A stretch of 64,000 bases of DNA from Capsicum annuum (lineage: Eukaryota > Streptophyta > Magnoliopsida > Solanales > Solanaceae). Below, one piece after another: positions 35,831 through 48,096 of this stretch (position 1 is the first letter of the stretch; each line of letters starts with the position of its first letter). The translations under genes were made by a program, and so were the position numbers. Under the pieces are notes generated by a model, which worked only from the letters and a program-made list of their open reading frames with translations, ran no database searches and was not told the DNA's origin. The DNA is taken from the NCBI RefSeq assembly GCF_002878395.1, contig NC_061115.1:54349917-54413916 (forward strand), in the 5' to 3' direction.

Positions 35831-37893
35831 GATAGCCTTGGCACATCACGATGAGGGTCAATTTTGGGTTCCAATATAAATTTTAATTTCCCAAGGGTAG
35901 TCTTGCCATTTTTCTCTCACCCAAATCTGTCCAAAACACAAAATTAAAACCCAAAGGGGCATTGTATGCCCCATTATTCATAATTTCTCTCTGAGAAAGT
36001 AATTCTCTCTCAAGAACAAACCCTAGCTCCTACAAGATTAAAGCTCAAGTTTCAAGAAAACCACCAAGAACCTACATGAATTCTCTATTTAATATATGTT
36101 AGATGTTCATCCATGGGACCTTTTAATAATGGAGTCCAAGAATCCATATTTTATGTTTTAAATTATGAAATTACATGTTTATAATGATTTTTCTCCATAA
36201 AACTTTTATGAATTTTGATTTTACATGGTGTTTATAATCTATTTTCGTTGGAAGCAGCCTTTGCATGTTTGAAGCATGAAATTTCATTGTTAAATCCCTA
36301 AGTAAAGTTTTAGTATTGCAATTATCCTATTCCTAGATGTTTCACTCATTCCCATGCTTAAGTCCATGAATTTATTACCATTTAAATTTCAAGTTAAGAT
36401 TATAAATTGTTTCAAGTGGGATGCATTAAAGAACGTTTTAAATATGGTGGTTTCCATATCATGTTTATGAGATTTCAGAATAAATCCCCATTTTATGATC
36501 TTGTCATGTGATCGTGCTATCTCATCGTGTTTAAAGGTATTCCTATGTTTAAAATCAAGTCTACCATGTGTTTGATAAAATGCTTAAGTGAATGATTATG
36601 AATAATGATTTTCCTTCCATTGTTTCGAATGCTTTCATGTGTCCTTATTGTTATTGTTATTGAGTCCTGGTGGTTATGAATACCAAAAATTTAATTGTTT
36701 ACTTAGTCTCAGTATTCTCAGAATGGTTTCAGACACGTATGAGAATTATCAGTTCAGTCAGTTATTATGTTAGTAAAACCTAAATCAGTTTAGTAATTCG
36801 AGTCAGTTCTTTGTTTAGTTAAGCTTAATTCCATCCAGTAATCAGTGTTATTTAAGTTAGGAGTAGTATTCAGCACCGAGCAAACCTAGGGCTGGGGGCT
36901 CACCCGTTAGTTAGGATTGAGTCATTAGAAGCAATCCCTAAATTCCAAAACTACATAGCCAGCGCAGGTTGTAAGATGTCACCCGCCAGTTTATGACTGA
37001 CACTCTCAGGGATCACCCGCCAGTTTAGGACTGATCTTAGGGGTCACTCATCAGATTAGCACTGACTCCACCACCATTATTAGTACCCGTGGAACGATAC
37101 TGTCACCCTTACAATTGGGGTTATAGGCTGGACCCCACTCAGTTTAGTTTGGTGCATGTCGGTTAGATGATACCTCCCATAGTTTTAGTTTCAGTATTCA
37201 GTTCAAAACTCAGTTCAGTTTTGCTTGACCATAACATACAGTTTATTAGTTATTCAGTTATCAAATTTCAATATTTTATTTTACAAACTATTTCAGAATC
37301 ATGTTATATGCTTGGTCATGAATTCTTAGATATTATAGCATTCACACATTTATGTCTGTTATCCAGTTATCTCATGCTATTCATTTAGTCAGTTATTATT
37401 CATGGACATGAGCCCATGCACATCAGCCTAACCTCATCTAGCATACCAATACATTCAAAGTGCAGACTGTATATTCGTTTCTTGTGCTATGATGTATCAT
37501 ATCATGGGTTTGAATGCTCAAGTTTCCAACTGTACTTAGATGTTCCAGGGCATCAACAACAACAACAGTGGTGAGTCCTCATATTTTGAGGACCAATTAT
37601 GTTTATTTTAGTACTTCAATATAGTAATCAGTCGGAGTTAGTTGGGGACATGTCCCATCAACTCCACAGTCATTTAGTTAGAGGCTTTCAGATACTTTCA
37701 GACAGTTATCCAATTTTCAGTTGATTGTCAGTCTTTACGTTATTATATTTAGATAGTTGTTTCAAATTTAAGAGTTCAGTAATGTCTTTGTATTAAAAAC
37801 CTTATGGCATATTCTATTATTCCTCATATGTGTATCTTTTATTATCAGTTTCGTTTAGTGCTCATAGCAGGACCAGCTCATGAGTTAGATTGT

Positions 37894-37907
37894 GGTCACT
37901 TGTGACT
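37894..37907 (+). other. U5 stem-loop, element C 3' LTR
   Basis: GGTCA-CTTG-TGACT, 5 pairs with one G.T, 44 nt before the LTR end. Confidence 0.55.
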
Positions 37908-37951
37908 GTATGCACCATGTGGTGTCTATGGTGTGCTCCCAGGGCATTACA

Positions 37952-37956
37952 GCCAC
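37952..37956 (+). other. Target-site duplication of gypsy C (right)
   Basis: gccac, the exact partner of 30497-30501. Confidence 0.88.
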
Positions 37957-40420
37957 CTCAATCTTTGAAAAATTTCATTCAGATATATGGGGTCCAAGTT
38001 GTTTCAGTTCTTTCTTAGGCTTTCATTTTTTGTGACTTTTTTTATGACTATTCCTAGAGCACGTGGCTATTTATAATATAAAATATATTTTAGTTGCGCT
38101 TTATCGCTAAAAAATTTAGTGCTGAAATTCACAAACAATTTGGTATTCTATTAAGAAGTTAATTAGTGATAATACCTGCGAATATATCTCTACTTCTCTT
38201 GCCTTTAATGTCATCCCAAGGCGTATTACACTAGATTCTTTTGGACATACTCCTTAATAAAATATAGTTTCTGAGTGAAATAATAGATATCTAATAGAAA
38301 TAGCTTGGACATTGCTCATTTTCAATAATATGCCTTCACATTTTTAGGTGATATTTTTACTATTGCTTGTTATTTAATCAATCATATTCCTTCATCTATT
38401 TGCAGTACAAAAGTCCACACTTAGTCCTCTATCCAAACTAAACTTCTTTTTCCTCCATGTTTGTTTGGTCACACCTGTTTTGTTCATAACCATACCCCCA
38501 GAAAAGACAAATTGTAGTACAAGGCTTTTAAATGTATATTTCTCGAGTATTGTCATCTATAAAAAGGTTAAAATTACTTTAATTCTGTAACCTAAAGTAC
38601 TTTATCTCTATATATGTTTCCTGTTTTGATATTTCACCATATTTTTCTCTTAATATGACAAATTAGAAAGAAATATTAGTGTTTCTAGATCAAACTATTC
38701 CAGCCCCAGATCCACCTCCGTTCCTTAAGGTCTATTTCCAATGACCTCAACCTCCTTCTAAGATTGCTAATTTAATTAGTATTTCTAACACTAATACAGG
38801 TATACAAAGCACTCCTAGTGACTCATTACCTACTCCAATAATGTTTGCTTCTCTGGTTGAGCACTTATTAAATGATTGTCCTAATGCTCTTTGGAAAGGT
38901 ACAAGAACTACTGACAATAAAACTCCCATTTATTATTATTTAATTCATAATCATCTGCCATCTTTCTATCATGTCTTTATTACTAGTCTACCAATAGTCA
39001 AAATTCCTAAAACTTTGGTAGATGCACTAGTTAATTCAGGTTGGCGACAGACTATGATTTATGAGATAACTACTTTGCATGCTATGGTACTTAGGAGCTA
39101 GTTAATTTACATGCTAATGGTACTTAGGAGCTAGTTACTTTACCTAAAGGAAAAACTATAGTTATAATCAGGTAATCAGGGTAAAGGTAGTTTTGGATAG
39201 AGTTGTTTATCATCTAAAAGCGAGACTGGTTTCTAAGGGATACACCCATATTTATGGAACTAATTATTGAGATGCTTTCTCACTAGTTGCCAAGATGGAT
39301 TCCCTTTGTCTTTGAATCTCTATGGCAATAATGAATCACTAACCCTTTTTTCAGTTGGATAATACAAATGCTCACCTTTATGAGAAACTTACTGAAGAGG
39401 TATATATGACGTAACCGCTAAGGTTTGTAGCTTAAGGAAGGGGGGTTAAGGAAGCTGATCAATCCATATTTTAATGACATTCTTCTCTTGGAAAAAGCAT
39501 ATTTTTAATTTTTTACATTGATGATATAATCATATAGGAGATGATTATGAAGGTATTGCTCAAGTCGCACAACACCTCTAAAGTAACTTTGAGACTAAGG
39601 ATTTTGGACAACCTGAAATTCTTCCTGGGCATTGAAGTGGCATAGCCTGGGGATATTATTATTATTACACAAAGGATATATCCTTAAACATTTTAGAAGA
39701 TGCTGGTATGTTGGATTGCAAATAAATGGACACTCCCATGGATCCAAGTACTAATCTTATTTCAGATTTGGGAGAGTTTCTAATAGATCATGGTAGACAT
39801 CGTAAACTTGTTGTCAAACTCAACTACCTTAGAATCACACCGCCAGACATAACATTTATTGTTAGCGTAATTATCCTATTTTTAAAATCACCTTGTGATA
39901 GCAACTGAAATATTGTGATTCACATCTTGTAGTATATCAAAATCTCTCTAGAGAAAGGTTTACTATATGAAGAAAAGGAACACATATATTTTATTTGGTA
40001 TTATGATGTAGATTGGCCATGACCTCCTACTGATAGGTGATTCACTTCTAGTTATTTTGGTCTAATTAAAGGGGATTTAATATCTTGGAGCTTGTACGCT
40101 CACACTGTCTATATGTGAGCTTGTACGGTCGAGACAAAATTTTCAAGAATTGAAGATGGAAGGAGTTGAACTGATGAGGTTTCTTATAATGACCAAGGTA
40201 CACTGCATATTGCTTCTAATGCCGTGTTTCATGAAAGAATGAAGTATATTGAGATAGATTGTCATTTTATTAAAGAGAATGTCGAGTCTAGATATGTCAT
40301 TACAAGGTTTGTAAGCTCAACTAATCAATTAGTAGATACTTTCATAAAATCAGTTCGAGGATCCAGAATTGATTATATTTATGGAAAACTAGAAGCATAT
40401 GAGTTATACGCTCCAACTTA
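37957..40420 (+). pseudogene. Copia D integrase, RT and RNase H (decayed)
   Basis: The integrase start is barely recognisable (HSDIWGPS-like at about 37978). At 38841-39101 the pre-RT block is clear (PIYYYLIHNHLPSFYHVF, IPKTLVDALVNSGWRQTM), followed by VLDRVVYHLKARLVSKGYT-like and DAFSLVAKMDS-like RT motifs near 39190-39300. The YVDD box region near 39500 is decayed (FYIDDI-like, then stops). The RNase H end is at 40190-40420 (HERMKYIEIDCHFIKENV, STNQLVDTFIKSV). These are the standard Ty1/copia domains in order. Many stops. Confidence 0.8.
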
Positions 40421-40428
40421 AGGAGGAG

Positions 40429-40624
40429 CCTTAAATATGACATAATTAGTGTAGATATGGTAATATTTTATAATCCCTAGAATCAAGCAATTAGAAGATT
40501 TTGTAATATTTCTTAATTTCTTTCCTTATTTATTATTTGTAACACCTATTTAGTCCCGTGAACTTAAGGGAACAATCATTCAGTATAATTCTAAATATCT
40601 CTTCTCTTCCATTTTAATTTCACA
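40429..40624 (+). mobile_element. 3' LTR of copia element D
   Basis: It begins after the purine run AAGGAGGAG and ends aatttcaca. 196 bp, paired with 28412-28599 and followed by the atctc duplication at 40625-40629. The first two bases are CC instead of TG. Confidence 0.88.
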
Positions 40625-40629
40625 ATCTC
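40625..40629 (+). other. Target-site duplication of copia D (right)
   Basis: atctc, the exact partner of 28407-28411. Confidence 0.85.
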
Positions 40630-40713
40630 AATCTTCTAGGTGAATTACCAAGAATCCATTGAATATGCTTATCATTTTAGTATTCACGGCAAGTCAATAC
40701 ACCCATTGATGAA

Positions 40714-41118
40714 TGTTACAAGATCACTAAATAACTTTGTATAGTAAAAGAGGTAAAGTTATGTGATTCATGAATAGAATAAGAAGTAACTCCATAGTAA
40801 CATAGTTAGTCGAGGAAGAGTTTTGATACTCTTCATAAAGGTGGGAGCTACATGTTACTTTGTTTCACTATAAAAGGATGACTTTGACATCATTCCAAAA
40901 AACAAAATAGCACGCAAGACATCATTCTGTATACCACACAAAAGATATTTGATAGAGATTTTTTTTTAAACAAAGAGTGTACTTGTTGTGGAAAATATAC
41001 AAGACTCCATTGTGATCCCGTAAGAAATAACTAAGTTAATTGGTGGTGCTAACCCACATCGATCCAAGAGAAGAAGGTATGTATTATTCCGGACAAATTT
41101 CTAAGTTTTAATCCTTCA
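40714..41118 (+). mobile_element. Probable 5' LTR of copia element E
   Basis: The right end is set by a primer-site-like TTAGTATAAGAGC (41119-41131, two mismatches to the Met-tRNA complement) just after CA. A TATA box (tataaaagg, 40869-40877) sits 240 bp upstream. The left end at TG 40714 is a guess, and the partner LTR lies outside the window. 40630-40713 has nothing recognisable. Confidence 0.45.
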
Positions 41119-41131
41119 TTAGTATAAGAGC

Positions 41132-42129
41132 ACATGATAATGTGTTTATATTTCACTGTTGCATGAATAAAATCTAGTGAATGGAGAATTTTTTTGATAC
41201 TATAACATTTCGAAAAAGTTTTTCAATTTTTTTTGACAAATATATTGACTTTTGACTAAGTTATCTCCTAGTATGGGCTGTAACAATGAATGAGCCATAT
41301 ATTATTGGAGGGATGTTTTCAATTCCTTTCCAATAATATATCATTTGTAAAAAAAATTATTGGATGATGGAGATATGAGAATTGAAAGTTGCCTGTTTGA
41401 AATTTTGAAAAAATTGAATAATTTTAGCTTAGACGTTTTGTTTTCAAGGTTATTTTCTACCTCTTCAAGCTTTTGATGTATTCAATATATATATCACTGG
41501 AAAAATCTTTTCAAACCCTTTTTAACAATATATTATTTTTGAGTCTATTGAAGTCAAATACGGGAGAAATTAACATCTAAAATTGGCTACTCAAAAAAGG
41601 ATAGAAATCTGAAAATTTCAGATTTTGTAGTAGAAGTATATAAATTTTTAAAAGTGTATACAAAAAGTTTTTTTATTTTTCTTTATGTCATATTAAAGAT
41701 TTTTTATGATCTTTTTCTTTTGATATATTACACGTGCATGTTTGATGCGTGTTTTGAGTATTTAAAATTAAAATAAAGGAAATAACAAATTTAAATTTTT
41801 TTATGAAAGGAAAAAAGTGATAATATTCTCTTTGAAACTAATTCATGAACATATTTAATTTTTGAAATAATTAAGTGTGCTGTTCATGATTATAGTTTAA
41901 GTCACTTTTATGATAAATAATTTATGTTGAAGATGTGCATATTTTTGAGTGAGACTTCTAATTGATAGAAAAAATTTCTTATCCTGAACTATCATTATTT
42001 ATTAGCACATAATTAATTTAGAAAAATATTGTTATGCTTAAGGCTACATGTGATGAAATTAGCAAAATTGTAGAATTTCGAACATAGGCCTACGATAAAT
42101 CAATATTGATTTAGATGAAATTTTGTAGC
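41132..42129 (+). mobile_element. Leader and gag N-terminal region of copia E (unassigned)
   Basis: AT-rich sequence with no open frame of note, between a PBS-like site and the gag remnant. A perfect inverted repeat (atatattattgga at 41297-41309, tccaataatatat at 41329-41341) lies in it. I recognise no domain. Confidence 0.35.
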
Positions 42130-42807
42130 AAAAGATAATTTGTCTGTGCTTCTTTGTGCTATGTCATTCAATGTGGGTACACAAATTTATAAAATGATCT
42201 CAAAGACTACCGTTGTTGAATTCAATAAGGGTAATCATCAATTTAAGGAGAGAGAAAAATATGTTGCTAAAAATTTTGATATAATCAAACTGAAATATTT
42301 TTTCTGCCACAAGCTGGATTATTTTGCGGGGATTTCCCAAGAAAGAATAAGGAGACACCATGCATTGAAAATCCTTATTTTGCTTATGTCTCTATTACTG
42401 CATTAATGACTGATGCTAATACTTGTGGACTACGGACTCAGATTTCATAGACCATATAGCTAAAGACAGAGGATCATTTATTGAATATTGATAACTATCT
42501 TTTAGGAGTTGATGACTATATTTAGGAAATAATGCATCAATAGAAGTGAAATAGATCGAAACATGCAAACTTAAATTGCATGGTGGATGAGTCCTTATCC
42601 TAAATGATGTATTATATGTTTTGGATATTCGATGGAATTTAGTTTCAGTGGTTGGTCTTTTGAGAATAAATTTAAGGATAAATTTTCAATATAATTTTGT
42701 TGACATTCTTTATGCACTGAATATTCGGTTCTGATTACCTATTTGATGGTTTATTGTGTTGGACATAATTTGAGGTTTTAATTATATATTATGATTTTTT
42801 TTCTTTA
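42130..42807 (+). pseudogene. Copia E gag zinc knuckle and protease start (interrupted)
   Basis: After EFNKGNHQFKEREKY there is a degraded zinc knuckle (KYFFCHKLDYFAGISQ, where C-x2-C-x4-H-x4-C is expected), a copia protease start with DHIAKDRGSFIEY, and later VLYVLDIRWNLVSVVGL, which matches the conserved VLYVPxxxxNLLSV block. Frames shift between these parts. The gene is cut at 42807 by the LTR of element F; its remainder should lie right of the window. Confidence 0.65.
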
Positions 42808-45425
42808 TGTCACTATCTAAAAACCAACGTCATAATGGTACTTATCACGGCCCACTCTTGATAAGTAAGCTGAAAATCCAAAATAAAAAAAATAAAAAAT
42901 TTAAAGTAACGAAATATCATAAATCCCAAATTTGAAAAAATAAGCATTGAGCATCTAACCAAATATTCGAATACTTAATAGTACAAAATTATTCTCTGTG
43001 GCATAAGTAATAACGAATAAATTTTGATGAGTTCTGAATTTTTCCTGAACTCTGAAGTACATCAATGTCTCAAAAATCTAGAATCTCCGCAAAAAGATCA
43101 GCCGCCATGTATGGTACTTGAACTAGGATCTGTACGAAAAGACAACAGTAGGAATTAGTACAGTCCACTTGTACTTAGCAGATATCATAGGCCAATTTAA
43201 TAAATTAAAAAATAAGATAAGTAAAGAAAACAGTATGAGCACGCAACCTGCAAGCTGAAAAATTCTTAAATGGTAGCTCACACTATATCCACTAACAATT
43301 CTAATATATATATATATCATCAAGGAAAAGACATATACGAAGGCATAAGAGAAGCTAAATACACATATGCAAAACTCATAATGGGAAATGCAGATATGTA
43401 AATCCAATGCAATATGATGTATGATGAAGTGAAATGGTTGAAAGTTATCGCATGAATTTTTGTATACTTGAGCCTCAATGCTCCTAAAATAGGACCCATG
43501 GAATGTTCACAACCGGTATACTATTTTAAAATTTCACAAAGGTCAATCTCATGTCTTAATCTACCCGACCGACACATCTCTCTGTCTAGGCAATTTCAAA
43601 ATAACTTATTTTCTTTTAAAGAAAGTCAATGTTCCTCAATGGTACCAATATCTCATAGATGTGTATGTATACTGTGAGGATATAATGCTCACAATTAATT
43701 AGCACAAATATATCCAATTCATTCAATATATATACAAGTGAGCTTAGAAATAAACTCAATAATCATGATATAAGTGATGGACACCATTGAAATAAAAATG
43801 CATATAAGAAATCAATAATATCATATCAACCCATAACTCGAGCATTTTACCATACTAAAGACAAACAATTCTCAATAAGTCCTATAATATCTATTCAAGC
43901 CCCCACACGAACATTATTTTAGGAAATAAGACGGTCAAATGTACCAATAAAGTTAATGATGTCAAATAAATTTTTTGCACGGGCAACACGTAATATATAA
44001 TATCATTAGCCAACAACAACAAAAAATAATCATCAGACGGTTATCACACAATATTTAATAAATTTAAAATTACATCCCCTAATTATTTTCCACAATGCAT
44101 AGAATGCTCTACTCATTCATTAACTATCCAGCCTAGTTTGAAGAAAATTAAGTCGTAGCTTACCTCAAAATGATGAAATCTAAGTGTAAATTCCCTCATG
44201 ACAGATCATTCCCCTTTTGAACAACCATGGAATGAATTACAATATTCAAATATAATTTCGACGCATTTAAAAAAAGTTAATGATATCAATATTGCTCATA
44301 TTTAAGTTGGGTCCAAAACGAATCCAAAAATGAGTTCAAAAGTGAAAGTTATAGAACTGAAATTTTATTTTATAAATACATCCACCAAGGTTCTAGGAGT
44401 CTTCAATTACAAACCCATGCAAAAATAGACTACAAATGAGGTTCAAATCGAAGAAAAATTATTTTAAAGCTTTTTTTGGCAAAATCTTTAAGACCCTATT
44501 TTGAAATCATAATTAAAGAATATTTTTGAAAATATATTTGATAAGAAATAATGTGAAAATGATTTAGGATAATACCCTAGAAGGAATGGTGAGAAAACCC
44601 ATGGAAATCACCTCTTCCCAAAGCTTGTAGGTTCAAAATATAGTAAAACCATGAAATTGAGGTTTATATTCTATTTTATTAACAGAAACTTGTGATTGGA
44701 AGGGTTGGCCTTCATTTTGTATCTAGAGATTTGTATTTGCAAAGGTTCACAACCGAGATAGTCATGTTTGAGAAAAAGGAAATATACCCGACCCAACTCG
44801 ACTGAACTTCGAGATTGTGGCCACCACCATCGTGATTACTATGAAGGATTAATTCCTTCCTTATATTTGTATCTTGGGACCTGCATTTGTGAAGAAGCAT
44901 TCCACTTGAACTAGATATCAACAAAAATGTTGATCTTCATGATTAAGAAAACCCTCTAATGGACACTTGGGATTTTTTTGGGACTCAACATAAGTAAACC
45001 ATACATGCTTCCAGGATATTTTTGATATTTAGACCTCAACGATGATTTAAAATTAAAAAAAAGATTATTTTTAATAAATTAACATTTGAGGACCCTTTTA
45101 GGTAATTTTTCAAATGAAGGGTTGAATTGCTAAATAAAGATTTTGAATCTAAACTAACCTCTCTACTAGTCTAAATTTGACATTCTTGACCTAATGGGAC
45201 TGTCCAAATTGCCATCCAACACTCTCAATAAAAAATGTTGACCATTGTCAATTATATGATTTTTAAAGCCTCTAAAAATCACTAACTCTTTCAAACCATT
45301 CTCAATCACATCGCGATTCGTGCTGACCATCCCCACACCACAAAATAAACATGAAGGAACTCTAGAGATGGAAGAAAATAGTAAAATTATATCAAAAGTA
45401 AAATCTCACTAATCAAGTCATTAGA
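42808..45425 (-). mobile_element. 3' LTR of gypsy element F
   Basis: It starts TGTCACTATC in plus orientation, then cgtcataatggtacttatcac (an LTR-end signature shared with I), and its element-orientation start at 45425 reads TCTAATGACTTGATTAG, aligning with TGTAATGACCT of I. 2618 bp. The open frame 43123-43407 on the minus strand has no known domain. Confidence 0.75.
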
Positions 45426-45442
45426 GTACCACGGGTACTCTA
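45422..45442. repeat. Palindrome across the F LTR edge
   Basis: tagagtacc (45422-45430) and ggtactcta (45434-45442) form perfect 9-bp arms around acg. The LTR edge at 45425 falls in the left arm. Confidence 0.7.
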
Positions 45443-46122
45443 GTTCATTCTCAAACTAAAAGAAAAGAAAATACCTAAATCAATAATGAGATAAGGGTAA
45501 CTACGATACATATCAGAATTGACCTCCCAAGATGCCTCCTTAATGGGATGGTATATCCGTTAAACCTTAACCACAAAAATATATCTGGAACTTAATCATC
45601 TAACATGTCTGGCTAAGATGGACACTGACTCTTCTATAAAGGTCAATCTCTCATACAATTGAATTGAGTCACAACGAAGCACATGAGACTCTTCTGACAT
45701 GTAGCGTTGAAGTATAGATACATGAAAAACTAGATGAATAGCTGAAAAGTCTAGGGATAAGGAAAACTCATAAGCAATCTCTACAACCATATGAAGGACC
45801 TCAAATGGCCTGATATACCTAGTACCAAGCATTCCCTTCTTCCTAAACCTCATTACATCCTTCATAGGAGACACATGAAGGAAGACTTGATAACCAATAA
45901 CAAATATCAAGGCATAATTCTTGTAGTCCGCCTAACTCTTTTGCTACTTGGATATGCCCGAAGCCTATCTTGAATAATCCAAACTTTGTCCAAATAATAT
46001 AGATGCAAATTGGTACTACTGGGTATAAACTCTAAAGTCTTAAACCAACAAAAAGGAGACCGATAATGCCTACCATAAAATGCCTCCAAAAGTGCCATCT
46101 CAATACTCGAATGGTAGCTATT
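45426..46122 (-). pseudogene. Element F integrase C-terminus and chromodomain region (part 1)
   Basis: Reading leftward from 46122: the end of the integrase core (SYHSSIEMALLEAFYGR, RSPFCWF), the linker with VWIIQDRLRA, then YQVFLHVSPMKDVMRF and IRPFEVLHMVVEIAYEF, matching the LSPRYIGPYEI region of other gypsy integrases, and LVFHVSILQRYM. The start of the integrase is displaced to 63830-64000 by element G. Stops and frameshifts are present near 45910. Confidence 0.85.
46118..46122 (+). other. Target-site duplication of gypsy G (left)
   Basis: ctatt; the partner at 63830-63834 is ttatt, one mismatch. Confidence 0.7.
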
Positions 46123-47934
46123 TGTCAGACCTTTAAAATTTTCATCATATAATTTTGACCTTTCTATATTTGAAATATAAATTTTCACATTGTGTTTAGG
46201 GATGTTAAATGGTTAGTTCAGGAGAGTTTTGAAATTTTTAGAAGGGGTTCGGGGCAATTTTGGAACATTGAGGTAGTATGCCTCTGCGTTTTCAACATGC
46301 CACGAAAGTTAACCTCTGAGATAAGACCGTGTCATAAAGGATAAGCGCCGAGATAATATCATGGCATTAAGGATAACCTCCATGATAAGGCCGTGCCACT
46401 CTAATGTTTTAAGATCATGCAATTTTTAATTTTCTTATTTGGGTGAGTGGATTTTGGGTTTTTTCACCCTTGTACAAACCTTAAACATAAAATAAGATTA
46501 TTTTATTTAGTTTTCAAATATAAAATTACTTTTTTTCACTCTCAAACTCAAAATCCAAGAAAACTCAAGGGTTTTGTAGATAATTCATCCGAGCTCCAAG
46601 CTTCAAATTGACTTCAAATTCTTGTGTGTTTAAGGCATGTATCTATTTACCAAACTTTAATTCTACACTGTGGAATTAATTTGATGGATTTTCATGTGAT
46701 TTAAATTATGGGTTTGAAATTGGGTTGAGGTCTTTAGTTGTTATGGATTTAATTACTTGTCCCATTATTTGAAATGATTGTTCATGCATTACATTGGTGT
46801 TGTGGGAATGAATTGGTATTTAATTAAATGTATGGAATGGAGAACTTGGGTTTTCTTAAATTAGATGGATTTTGGCTTGAAATTTCATGAACCTCAGCCC
46901 TTTTTATGAATTTGATTTAAATTATAGAAAATTGCATGGTTTAACTTATTTTTGAAATGTGTTGTATTAGTGGATAAATGGTTAATTAAATAGATTTGGA
47001 TGGCCTTGGTGGATATGGATTGGATTTTAATAAAACTTAGGGAGTTAAAGTGGTTGTGTGAATTGATTTGGCATGTTTGATTTAGCTTGCAAGCGTATTG
47101 ATATGATGATACCAAGTGGTCAATACCTTAATGAATGAATTCTGAGTTAATTGTTGGAATTATGTGCTAAATGGTTGTAATATGTGCATAAAGGGGGTTG
47201 TGTAACTCGCCATGGAAGGTGGAGGTCCCAATACTATAAACCACATTTGCCGGCATAGGGGTCTTTATGACCGTGTGCATAGTTCACACATTATCTATAT
47301 ATTTTGGAATGGTTGTGGCCTCGATAAATTTGGCCCTTCCATGGATTTCTATGGTTTATGTGGCTAACATGCACTAGGGCCCTTTTGGTAGAAAGAGCTA
47401 AACCTATATAGCTCGTGGGTATTGTTTGGGTGGTTAGAGCTACATAGTCCAGGATAATAATTTTAAATCTCATCATTAAACCTTGTTCCCTATCCCGATA
47501 TCTATTATATACATATATGTATATTCATTATGGTTTTGACTGATTTTTGGATATGGCATTATGTTATCATTTTCCCTAAGTTACGTGTTAGGACTCACCT
47601 CACTAACTATCCTAGGATGATACATTATTTGTAGTGTGGGGTCAACGACACTTCTTTTACCCCGATGTAGCATTAGGTGGATTAGCATGTTTGTCGACTA
47701 GCTATGAAGTGATGACCCTTTATTCCTTGGAGGGCCTTATCATTTCCATAATCCTTTATTTTGACTCAGTACTTTTGGTTTCTCTTGGTCATGGTCGGAG
47801 TCATGCCCGACCTATTTGGTATTCTAGTTATAGAGGTTGTTGTGGAAATGTATGGATTGGTTGGCAATTAATTGACTCTTAGTTTTCATAGAGTTATCTA
47901 TTCATCATTCATTACTGTTTAATTGGATTTCACA

Positions 47935-47987
<53 letters not shown>

Positions 47988-48080
47988 TTATACTCATGAG
48001 ATTAGGCGATGTGGGTGGTATTTGGTTCATGGTGGACTTTAGATACCCATCACGACTAGGACCTGGTTTGGGTCATGACA
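46123..48080 (+). mobile_element. 5' LTR of gypsy element G
   Basis: It starts TGTCAGACC and ends TTTGGGTCATGACA, 1958 bp. Partner: 53017-54697 plus 63790-63829. It contains a directly repeated gataa..ccgtg word cluster at 46300-46410 and a long TTA microsatellite. The open frame 47634-47882 is LTR sequence and not a gene. Confidence 0.88.
47938..47987 (+). repeat. (TTA)n microsatellite, ~17 units
   Basis: 50 bp of uninterrupted TTA repeats in G's 5' LTR. The same site in the 3' LTR (54634-54651) has only six units. Confidence 0.95.
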
Positions 48081-48084
48081 AGCT

Positions 48085-48096
48085 TAGTATTAGAGC
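48085..48096 (+). other. Primer-binding site of element G
   Basis: TAGTATTAGAGC, two mismatches to the Met-tRNA complement, four bases after the LTR and continuing ATGG. Confidence 0.75.

Larger units (their letters stand above)
35435..37951 (+). mobile_element. 3' LTR of gypsy element C
   Basis: TGTAATGCCCC to AGGGCATTACA, 2517 bp, bordered on the right by the gccac duplication. It includes the segment deleted from the 5' LTR, a CG-rich dyad cluster at 35698-35850 and the U5 stem-loop at 37894-37907. Confidence 0.92.

Noticed and set aside
43123..43407. Minus-strand open frame with several hydrophobic stretches, possible membrane protein
   Set aside because: It lies inside the LTR of element F, with AT-rich composition that yields hydrophobic codons by chance.
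47634..47882. 82-residue open frame
   Set aside because: It is LTR sequence of G, and the matching region is partly deleted in the other LTR.
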